Source of the DNA: UBA7328 sp002471345
GTDB lineage: Bacteria > Bacteroidota > Bacteroidia > Chitinophagales > Saprospiraceae
Direction: 5' to 3'
NCBI GenBank assembly: GCA_964011275.1
Contig: CAXGOB010000050.1
Coordinates: 1-38,407, forward strand
Length of the DNA: 38,407 nucleotides
Shown here in pieces: positions 1 to 7,351 of this stretch. The notes under the pieces are model-generated. The model was not told where the DNA came from, made no database searches, and saw only the letters and a list, made by a program, of their open reading frames with translations. A program made the translations under genes and the position numbers. Position 1 is the stretch's first letter. Each line of letters starts with the position of its first letter.

Positions 1-3
1 TTG

Positions 4-32
4 AATTATCAAAGTAGCAGACATTGATAATT
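4..32. repeat. Inverted repeat, 9-bp perfect arms
   Basis: AATTATCAA (4-12) is matched by its exact reverse complement TTGATAATT (24-32) across an 11-nt spacer. It could be an operator or a weak terminator for a gene left of the window. The base composition is AT-rich, so chance is possible. A related TTATCAAT/ATTGATAA pair occurs at 23058-23080. Confidence 0.35.
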
Positions 33-199
33 AAAATATTGAAAATCTCATTTTTAAAGAATAGAGCTTCTCTGCATAAAACTTGATTCTTATCAGTGAG
101 GTAAGGGAAAGTTTCTGCAGTTACGGCCCATAAAAGCTGAATGATAAGCATCATAAATGAGGTCAATCATCCTCTTTGCGATCTTTCCTGATCTTTTTA

Positions 200-400
200 T
201 TAGAATCAGCATTTTTTTTCAGCAATCAGGTAATTCCAAATTTCCTTTTCCTTTGGAAATAGTTGTAAATAGTACCTTTTGCTTGGGCAGGTCTATTTAC
301 AATATTATCAATGACAGTTTCGCCTACACCACTTTCAATAAATAGCTTAGAAGCAGCATGATAATGTCACGATGATTTCTTTCTATAATCTCCTGTCTCA
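200..400 (-). pseudogene. TetR-family regulator remnant (N-terminal HTH, frameshifted)
   Basis: On the reverse strand, about 398 to 360 encodes RQEIIERNHRDII, which resembles the start of a TetR DNA-binding domain. The reading then shifts frame and continues from about 357 to 256 as AASKLFIESGVGETVIDNI followed by VNRPAQAKGTIYNYF. That matches the TetR helix-turn-helix pattern (A..LF.E.G...T...I...A..AKGTIY.YF). A third frame carries EIWNYLIAEKK. Beyond this no ligand-binding domain can be followed, so the gene is broken by at least two frameshifts and truncated. It lies just downstream of the FAD oxidoreductase on the same strand and may once have regulated that operon. I see no other gene in 1-437. 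Confidence 0.6.
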
Positions 401-437
401 ACTACTTTATAATTGGATTATTTAATAAAACTTTTGC

Positions 438-1856
438 CTACAGTTTTTTAAATACACTTTTTGCCGCCCAGTATCCACACATCCCATGTACACCACCGCC
501 GGGAGGTGTAGATGCAGAGCACATAAAGATTTTGGGATTAGGAGTAGAATAAGGATTAAGTCTGGCAACTGGCCGAGTGAATAATTGAGTAATATCTGCG
601 GCGCCACCAGTAACTGCACCACCCACATAGTTGAGATTATATTTAGAAAATGAATGAGCGGTCATGCTACTCTTTGCTAAAATAACATCTCTAAAACCGG
701 GCGCAAATCGTTCAATTTGATTTTCAATTTCTAAAGACATATCTCTTTCAGATCCTAAAGGAACATGACAATATGCCCAGCAAGTATGTTGCCCTTTCGG
801 GCTTCTAGTTTTATCAAATTGACTTTGTTGAGCAAGAATGACAAAGGGACTGTCAGAGTGCTTGTCATGCCATGCTGCCCTTTCACTTTCGGCTATTTCC
901 TCATGACAACCTCCCAAATGTACTGTTGAAGCTTCCAAACACCGTTTGTCCCTCCATGGTATAGCTTCGCTGAGTGCATAATCGATTTTGAACGTTCCCA
1001 TCCCATAATTATATTTACGCAATCGCTTCACATATCTATTTGGCAATTCGGTTTCTGCAATAGTAGCAACCTGTAAAGGATCTGTATCGAATAAATAAGC
1101 TTTAGATGGAGGTAATTTCTTAATGCTTTTTACGTGTTTGGAAAAAACAATTTCACCACCTTCTACTTGGAAACAATTTAATAAAGCATCGGTAATGGAC
1201 TGCGAGCCTCCCTTCGCTACGGGCCAATCAACCGCATGACCACATGCTAAAAAGACCAATCCCAAGGCTGAGGTGAACCAGTTTTCTAAAGGCAAAACAC
1301 TATGCCCTGCACACCCAGCAAACAATGCCTTGGCACGATTTTCTTTAAAAAAGAGTTTGTTAAAAATGGTCGATGGCAATCCTGCCTTCAAGCCAAAATT
1401 CGCTAAAAAAAAGGGATGTTTTGGAATACCTAGTGGCTTCAAACTATCTTCTAACAACCAATCTATACGACTGGCTAAAGGTTGAATCAAACGAGTATAG
1501 GCTTCGGCATCCTCCCCTAAATTGGAGGCCGTCTGTACAACTGATTTAGATAATATAACTGCATCTTCTTTATCCAAAGGATGGGCGACAGATACATTAG
1601 GATATACCCATTCCAATCCATATTGTTCTAAATCTAACTGTTGGAAATATGGCGATAAAACACCCATTGGATGTACAGCAGAACAGACATCATGATGAAA
1701 TCCGGGTAAAGTCAACTCAGCAGTGCGTGTACCTCCTCCTACAGTTGCTGAAGCTTCTATTATTAAAACTTTAAGACCTTTTTGGACTAAGTATATTCCA
1801 GCACTTAGACCATTAGGACCTGACCCTATTATAACTACGTCATACTGCTTATTCAT
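438..1856 (-). CDS. FAD-dependent oxidoreductase, phytoene desaturase-like (CrtI/amine oxidase superfamily)
   Basis: The 472-residue protein opens with a Rossmann FAD-binding site, VVIIGSGPNGLSAG at residues 8-20 (GxGxxG), with the ribose-binding acidic residue at E34 and the GGGTRT segment at 40-45. The C-terminus carries the second FAD contact, around PPGGGVHGMCGYWAA. This is the layout of the phytoene desaturase / NAD(P)-FAD oxidoreductase group that acts on hydrophobic substrates. No carotenoid genes are nearby, so a carotenoid role is not supported. The start is the ATG 4 nt after the stop of the DUF3556 gene, so the two are probably translated together. The natural substrate is unknown; a lipid or terpenoid is a guess from the membrane partner. 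Confidence 0.85.
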   Translation of the reverse strand: MNKQYDVVIIGSGPNGLSAGIYLVQKGLKVLIIEASATVGGGTRTAELTLPGFHHDVCSAVHPMGVLSPYFQQLDLEQYGLEWVYPNVSVAHPLDKEDAVILSKSVVQTASNLGEDAEAYTRLIQPLASRIDWLLEDSLKPLGIPKHPFFLANFGLKAGLPSTIFNKLFFKENRAKALFAGCAGHSVLPLENWFTSALGLVFLACGHAVDWPVAKGGSQSITDALLNCFQVEGGEIVFSKHVKSIKKLPPSKAYLFDTDPLQVATIAETELPNRYVKRLRKYNYGMGTFKIDYALSEAIPWRDKRCLEASTVHLGGCHEEIAESERAAWHDKHSDSPFVILAQQSQFDKTRSPKGQHTCWAYCHVPLGSERDMSLEIENQIERFAPGFRDVILAKSSMTAHSFSKYNLNYVGGAVTGGAADITQLFTRPVARLNPYSTPNPKIFMCSASTPPGGGVHGMCGYWAAKSVFKKL

Positions 1857-1860
1857 CCTT

Positions 1861-3540
1861 TTACCATTCTGTAGGCCAAGGCATTTTCTTCTTTAAATCC
1901 TTGATATATGCATATCCTTCATCTTTCAAACCATCATGAGCATCATGAATCCTCCAATGCAAACGACCATTGTGTAATTGTGGAGACTCGACCATGATCA
2001 CCCTTAATTCACCTCTTTCAAAATTGCAACGTTTTTGAACAGAAGCCAATAGTTTTTCTTGATGTAGATGTCCATCTCCAAAATTCCAACCAATCACTTC
2101 TCCAGCGATATTTTCACCATCAAACCAATAATAATCGTCAATGTTGCCTACTGTTTTGGGGATAAGGTCCTGTAATGCTCTCCCAGGTAAGTGCATCATT
2201 CGAAAAGCAATCATACGAGAGAATACCGAATTGGTTGTTTTTTCATCGTAGAACATTCGCAGTTGAACCCGCATATCAGCGGAGGTTTTCTTAATGTTCG
2301 GTTCTAGCTTTTCCATTTTAGTTCCTTTTTTAAATAACCAAACAGAATAAGGCCAAGTCCCTGCATAATATCGCATGGATAATAAAAAGGAAATGTATTT
2401 AGGAAAGAAATTACCCAAGATGGTGAAAACAATAAACCAAATGAAAAACAAAGCGATAATCGAAAGGCTTGTGACATCGGTTGGAAGAAATTCAGGATTA
2501 AATCCAAATAAAACCCAACCGCCATAAACCATAATCACATTCCATTCCATTGGAACGCCCATTGGGAAATTGATAAAAATAAAGAAATGGAAAGCCGTCA
2601 TTCCAATTAAGCAATAAAACATAGTCTCTTGTGACCAACCCAAGAAAGTTCCAGTAATCAGTAAAATAGGTAAAGAAAACTCGACAACTGTACCAAAATG
2701 AGCAACATAAGTGGCGGTTTTACTCATTCTTAAATCTTCTGGGTAGCTTTTGAACATCATTCTTTTTAACCACTTGAAATTTAAAAATGGACTATTGCTT
2801 ATCATCACGGCTACTACTGAGGTGAATGTTGGTGTTAGTTTTGAAAATGCTGCCCAAAACCAAACAGAAAACCAAACAACTTTTAATGCTCCACCTATAT
2901 CGTCAGGAAATAGGAAAACAAATAGAGCAGGATACCATACATCCGCTCTTGCTGCCAAGAAAATTTGGGTATCTAAGAGACCAATTAACGGTAATAAAAT
3001 GATAATAGGTAAAACAACTTCAGGTGTTATAGCAGGTGCAATACAAGCCGTTACTAAAAAATATAGTAATGCTGCATAAAGCAAAATATCAATGACATTT
3101 CTTTTATCGCCCATGACACTAAATAGAGGTGATTTTATTGTTCCGGGTATAAGCCAATAGGTAATTCCTCCAAATGGTGGATTATAACGACCTGTCAAAG
3201 GACCACTTGCACCACCAAAACCAAGGACTTCTATTAAAATTGTCCAGGTCAAAGCTTTTCCAAGTGCTTCTAAGCTAATCCACCATTCGCCAATGGTATC
3301 TGTACTTCCCAACTCTGTAGAATAGGAACAGAATACAGTCCACAACCAAACGTAAAAAGCTATTTTTAAACTATAAAAGAGTACAGCGAAACGAGGTGCC
3401 CCAAAACCTTGCATCGCCCATGCTTGACAAACTTTTTTTGTTCTTTCGGAAAAAGGTAATTTTTCCCACTCCTCATAATCATATGGCAGATCAGTGGGTT
3501 TGAGTAATAGATCTTTAATGCTCATATTCATTAGTTTCAC
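1861..3540 (-). CDS. DUF3556 family transmembrane protein
   Basis: The protein of 559 residues is recognised by its N-terminus (LPYDYEEWEKLPFSER, then VCQAWAMQGFGAP), typical of DUF3556, a membrane family I know chiefly from mycobacteria and other actinobacteria. At least eight hydrophobic segments lie between about residues 55 and 385. They are followed by a soluble tail of roughly 170 residues rich in charged and aromatic residues (WFDGENIAGEVIGWNFGDGH). Function is unknown. Methionines 4 and 6 are alternative starts. It is the first gene of a two-gene reverse operon with the FAD oxidoreductase, with 4 nt between them, which suggests a membrane-associated redox step on a lipid-like compound. 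That role is inference. Confidence 0.8.
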   Translation of the reverse strand: MKLMNMSIKDLLLKPTDLPYDYEEWEKLPFSERTKKVCQAWAMQGFGAPRFAVLFYSLKIAFYVWLWTVFCSYSTELGSTDTIGEWWISLEALGKALTWTILIEVLGFGGASGPLTGRYNPPFGGITYWLIPGTIKSPLFSVMGDKRNVIDILLYAALLYFLVTACIAPAITPEVVLPIIILLPLIGLLDTQIFLAARADVWYPALFVFLFPDDIGGALKVVWFSVWFWAAFSKLTPTFTSVVAVMISNSPFLNFKWLKRMMFKSYPEDLRMSKTATYVAHFGTVVEFSLPILLITGTFLGWSQETMFYCLIGMTAFHFFIFINFPMGVPMEWNVIMVYGGWVLFGFNPEFLPTDVTSLSIIALFFIWFIVFTILGNFFPKYISFLLSMRYYAGTWPYSVWLFKKGTKMEKLEPNIKKTSADMRVQLRMFYDEKTTNSVFSRMIAFRMMHLPGRALQDLIPKTVGNIDDYYWFDGENIAGEVIGWNFGDGHLHQEKLLASVQKRCNFERGELRVIMVESPQLHNGRLHWRIHDAHDGLKDEGYAYIKDLKKKMPWPTEW

Positions 3541-4280
3541 GGCGTACTATAATAAGGCATTGAACGCCCTTGTATGTAAAGAAAGAAAAAAAAGCACCGA
3601 TTTATAACTAAATAATCAGAGTATCTCTTTTTGATCTAACCGATCGAAACAGAATAATTAGCAAAGGAGTAACAAATCGGTTCTATGAAGCAAAAGTTCA
3701 TCTACGTTATTATATATCTAACTGTCATAGACAGAGAACAAGTCAAAATGAATCATAAGAAATGGAGTTAACAAACTGTGAGAACATCATAGGGAATCGC
3801 CTAAGCCTGGGTCACCAGCATTATGTTGAGGGTGCATATAAGCAATATTTAATATGCAATGGATAGAAATCAGATTAATTTAATTTAGACTATCCTGGTA
3901 TATTCTGTAGTGTCAACAAATTGAAAGGTAGCTCCCTTATTAACTTCTATTCCTTTTTCGAGAATACAAGAGTGTAGCATTCCAATGTCAGCCTTGTAGA
4001 TGCATAACATTCATTATACTTCTACTCCAAATGATTTGTTCATTTTTCAAACAACTTTGGTTATGACATTAAAACAAGAGTATAATATCCAAATATTATC
4101 TTCCCTGCACATCAGTTTTGAAGGTGGCTCTTCCATAGGTCAAAACCGAGGAATTAAAGAAAGCAAACAAATACTTTGTCTTATCGACAATGAATTGGAA
4201 AAATAATTTAAAAAGAGTTACCATTGTAAGGACTTGTTTATAAATCTAAGTCGGTTCAAAAAGATTAAAGTTCAAAAAAT
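3541..4280. other. Gene-poor stretch upstream of the DUF3556 operon
   Basis: No convincing gene is present. A 34-codon frame at 3762-3866 (+) and a 68-codon frame at 4000-4206 (+) match no family I recognise and may be chance or remnants. The promoter of the reverse DUF3556 operon should lie close to 3541-3700, but I found no clear Bacteroidota TTG/TAnnTTTG pair. Confidence 0.4.
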
Positions 4281-4712
4281 ATGAGCCTATCGGTCATGAA
4301 AGTCACTTCTATCCTGATGATGTTATTCTGTAGTCAATTTTTATTGGCTCAAAGTCCAAATATTTTTACAGTTTCAGGTAGCACAATGTCTGATGGCAGC
4401 TATACCCACAATGGTATTTTCATATCAGGATGCAAATGCTATGAAAACGTAAATGGAATTATTCTATCTAATACAGGGGGCAATCCTTGGTCTTCTCTTG
4501 GAGGAACTTGTAATACTACTGGAGGATTTAAGGAACTTATAACCACAGGTGGAACTGGATGTAATACTATCACTGAAGGCCCTTTTGTTGGAGGCATTTA
4601 AGTAATTGAAAGCTCTCCTGTCCCTACTCTATCCCAATGGGGTCTCATCATTCTGGGAATGTTAATGTTGACTTTAGGAATTATAGCTATGAGAAATATA
4701 AGGCTCGCATAA
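4281..4712 (+). pseudogene. Secreted IPTL-CTERM protein with a stop codon before the anchor
   Basis: The frame begins with a Sec signal peptide (hydrophobic run ending LLAQ, about residue 24; Met6 is an alternative start) and continues as a short Gly/Thr/Asn-rich region with four cysteines. It stops at TAA 4599-4601 after 106 codons. The same frame stays open for another 36 codons to TAA 4710-4712 and reads VPTLSQWGLIILGMLMLTLG then IAMRNIRLA. This is an IPTL-CTERM sorting signal: a Pro-Thr-Leu-Ser-x-Trp-Gly motif, a transmembrane stretch and a basic end. The stop therefore separates the passenger from its membrane anchor, leaving either a pseudogene or a form released from the cell. Passenger function is unknown. 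Confidence 0.7.
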
Positions 4713-4950
4713 TTCAGTTTAAGCATCAATTCAAATGTGTGGCCAATCTAGTTAAAATTGACGGAGAATAAACCTCGCAGTGATGTATAAGATCGACCAT
4801 TTATGAAATAGCAACCTTGAAGGTTATAAAATCGGATTTCAAAGAAGATGTATTATATTTTAGACCAAGTATAAAATTTTACAAACAGGAGTCAGAGTCC
4901 ATAGATATCATTCTTGAAAGTTTAGAAAAAGAAGAACCTTATAATGTGGT

Positions 4951-5049
4951 GTGATTGCAGAATCAGGAGTTTATGTATGGCAGGTTGAGTTATTGTTAAT
5001 TGATGGAAGTACTCGACAATTGATTGGTGATGTTACTTTAGTCAAGTAA
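4951..5049 (+). pseudogene. Remnant of a type IX secretion / gliding-motility C-terminal domain
   Basis: The frame from 4951 reads SGVYVWQVELLLIDG, then STRQLIGDVTLVK and a stop. This is the ending of gliding-motility-associated (CHU_C-type) sorting domains, whose last strand pair has the form SGVYVWKVE..D..G.....GHVTLL. The rest of the domain and the passenger are not in this frame. About 45 codons in another frame (about 4803-4937) end at a TGA just before it and are not recognisable. It is a remnant of a larger secreted protein, in a row with other decayed surface genes. The 4713-4950 stretch holds nothing else I can name. Confidence 0.55.
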
Positions 5050-5099
5050 TATGACATCTCTGTGAGTTCTTATATAGCATAAACAATGGGTTTTACTGC

Positions 5100-5568
5100 T
5101 TGCTAATTTTCTTAGATAAATTCAACTTATTATACAATGGAAAACATCAAACTAGTTTAGTCTCTACTATCAATTTGGTTTCTATATTTAGAATAGAACA
5201 AGAACCTATAAAATTAAGAGATGAACACAAATTAGTTGCAGAAGAATCCAATAATTATCAGAAAATTCATAAAATCAATCCCACGTTAATTGAAGCCAAA
5301 AGATTCAAAATCTTAAAAGGCGATTGGCCAAATCATAAGATAATTGGATATATAAATAGTGGACAAATGAAGTATTGTCCTGAAACCAAGAGCTTTAACG
5401 TTTGGCCAGTGTCCGACCCTAATAATATTGATGAAAGAAGAGTCAAAAATTGATCTAGCGTGTATTACAGAGCATGTCAAAAATAGATTCGATTTTGGAT
5501 GGAATTTAGAAGAACAGATCAAAAGGTCTAAGCAATCTGAAATCCGTAGAAAGAACAAAATGAAATAA
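5100..5568 (+). pseudogene. Unrecognised gene, probably frameshifted (two overlapping frames)
   Basis: A TTG-started frame runs 5100-5453 (117 codons). A second frame, opening at ATG 5431 and ending at 5568 (45 codons), overlaps its end by 23 nt. The second piece is strongly charged (KNRFDFGWNLEEQIKRSKQ, ending in a lysine/arginine-rich tail) and reads like a natural C-terminus. A single frameshift around 5431-5453 would join the two into a protein of about 155 residues. No signal peptide, membrane segment or family motif is visible. Genuine overlapping genes are the alternative. Function is unknown. Confidence 0.35.
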
Positions 5569-5658
5569 GATTTACTCAAAAGCATAAGCTCTTTTTGTAT
5601 TTATTGGGCTTTATTTTTTAGATTAACAGAAGTTTTTTTTCAACTAAGACACTTTTGT

Positions 5659-6792
5659 ATGAGGCTTTCGCTATTTTCTTTCATTATCATGTCCAGCCTT
5701 TCTTGTACTTCTGACTATAGTGAAGACATAGGAGAAACTTGGACAACAGAAAAAGCATGGGAATGGCACAACAACAATCCGTGGCTAGTTGGAACAAATT
5801 TCAACCCAAGTACATCAATTAACCAATTGGAATTTTGGCAAGAAGAGACCTTTGATCTTGAGACTATAGATAAAGAGCTAGGATGGTCAGCTGACTTAGG
5901 AATGAATATGCATCGAGTGTATCTGCATAATCTCCTTTGGGATCAAGATTCTGTTGGATTTATAAATAGAATAGATCAGTATCTTGATTTATCAGAAAAA
6001 CATGGAATAAAGACCATGTTAGTTTTACTAGATGATGTATGGCATCCTGTTCCAGAACTGGGAAATCAACCTACCCCTACACCTCATGTTCACAATAGTG
6101 GATGGGTGCAAGCTCCAGGAGCTGAAATATTAGGAGACAGTACACGACATAATGAACTAGAGAATTATATCATAGGGGTAATCAGTCATTTTAAAGAAGA
6201 TAAAAGGGTGATATGTTGGGATCTCTACAATGAGCCTGATAACGTTACTAGAATTCCAGGAAGAGCTGAATATGAAGTAAAGAACAAACATACATTCTCC
6301 TTAGCACTATTGAAGAAGGTGTTTGGTTGGGCAAGAGAAGTAAATCCAAGTCAGCCAATGACTGTTGGGATTTGGAGAGGAGAAATAGCACATTGGGGTA
6401 CTCCAGATAGCCTGCCAGCTTTAGATAGATATATGTTACAGCATTCTGATGTCATTTCCTTTCATGCTTATGATGGAGATATGGATATGGTGATTCAAAA
6501 AATCACAGAACTCAAAAAATATAATAGACCCCTCCTGTGCACTGAGTACATAGCTAGAGGTACAGGAAACACATTCAATACTGTGATGCCTATTCTAAAA
6601 GCAGATAAAATTGCTGCTGTAAATTGGGGATTTGTTGATGGTAAGACAAACACTAAATATCCGTGGTCTTCTTGGGTTAGAAAATTCACTGAGGAACCAG
6701 AAATGTGGCATCATGATATTTTGAGAAAGGATGGAACACCTTATTCTGAAGAGGAAGTAGAGTTTATCAGAGAAATGATAGAGTCTGAATAG
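5659..6792 (+). CDS. Lipoprotein glycoside hydrolase, GH5-like (cellulase/mannanase clan A)
   Basis: The 377-residue protein begins with a lipoprotein signal (SSLSC, lipidated Cys16). It continues as a clan A TIM barrel. WDLYNEPDN carries the NEP motif with the proposed acid/base Glu192, and RPLLCTEYIARG carries the proposed nucleophile Glu296 at the end of strand 7. Further barrel-like pieces are the MNMHRVYLHN strand, VISFHAYDGD at 265-274 and VNWGFVDGKT at 321-330. Length is close to a single-domain GH5. It probably hydrolyses a beta-linked polysaccharide or oligosaccharide at the cell surface; the exact substrate cannot be told. It is first in a forward run of envelope genes. The start ATG directly precedes the signal peptide. 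Confidence 0.85.
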   Translation: MRLSLFSFIIMSSLSCTSDYSEDIGETWTTEKAWEWHNNNPWLVGTNFNPSTSINQLEFWQEETFDLETIDKELGWSADLGMNMHRVYLHNLLWDQDSVGFINRIDQYLDLSEKHGIKTMLVLLDDVWHPVPELGNQPTPTPHVHNSGWVQAPGAEILGDSTRHNELENYIIGVISHFKEDKRVICWDLYNEPDNVTRIPGRAEYEVKNKHTFSLALLKKVFGWAREVNPSQPMTVGIWRGEIAHWGTPDSLPALDRYMLQHSDVISFHAYDGDMDMVIQKITELKKYNRPLLCTEYIARGTGNTFNTVMPILKADKIAAVNWGFVDGKTNTKYPWSSWVRKFTEEPEMWHHDILRKDGTPYSEEEVEFIREMIESE

Positions 6793-6844
6793 GAAAATCA
6801 ATTCTTATTCTCAATTGATTCTAATTTGTCATAAACTGATCATC

Positions 6845-7342
6845 ATGGTTTTAAAACTGTCTCAACTATTCTTAATTGGTTTATTATCTACAATGATCTT
6901 GTCTTCTTGCTACAAATTTCCAACAGATAATATCGATTTTGATATAGCTAGATCTGAAATTTTAAATCTGCACAATTCACAAAGAGAATATCATTTTAAA
7001 AAAGACTCCATTGCCTTTGCTAATCAGTTATCAGACAATTTCATCTCTGTAAACAGAGGCGAAATATCCACCCCAGAAAGAGCAGCCACAATTTCTAGAT
7101 ATAACTCCTATTTCTCCTCTGTAGAATTTAATAGGTGGGATGATGTAACAGAACCCATTATTAATTTTTCTAATGATGGTAGTATGGCATACACCATTGT
7201 AAATAAAATCGTAGAGTTGAGCTATCAAGGTCAAGAAGGAGAGATAATAAATGACACCACTCACTTTGCATGGACAGCAATTTTCAAAAAATATGGAGAG
7301 GAATGGAAAATAGATTGCGTAACTTCTACTAATAAATCTTAA
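6845..7342 (+). CDS. NTF2-like (SnoaL/DUF4440-type) lipoprotein
   Basis: I chose the ATG at 6845 because it places a short lipoprotein signal (lipobox LSSC, Cys22) at the N-terminus. An upstream ATG at 6815 would add ten residues. The mature part of about 140 residues fits the cone-shaped NTF2-like fold: an initial helix (ILNLHNSQREYHFKKD), a middle segment with FISVNRGEISTPERAA, and final strands MAYTIVNKIVELSY, FAWTAIFKKYGEEWKID. DUF4440/SnoaL proteins of this sort bind or convert small molecules, but no catalytic residue can be assigned. It lies 9 nt before the amidohydrolase gene and is probably cotranscribed with it. Confidence 0.7.
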   Translation: MVLKLSQLFLIGLLSTMILSSCYKFPTDNIDFDIARSEILNLHNSQREYHFKKDSIAFANQLSDNFISVNRGEISTPERAATISRYNSYFSSVEFNRWDDVTEPIINFSNDGSMAYTIVNKIVELSYQGQEGEIINDTTHFAWTAIFKKYGEEWKIDCVTSTNKS

Positions 7343-7351
7343 AGCTGACTC

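Noticed and set aside
157..345. Forward 62-codon frame near the left edge
   Set aside because: It lies opposite the reverse-strand TetR relic, shows no family motif, and its hydrophobic start is the shadow of AT-rich antisense sequence.
2750..3079. Forward 109-codon frame
   Set aside because: It lies wholly antisense to the DUF3556 coding region, whose membrane segments and conserved N-terminus are clear.
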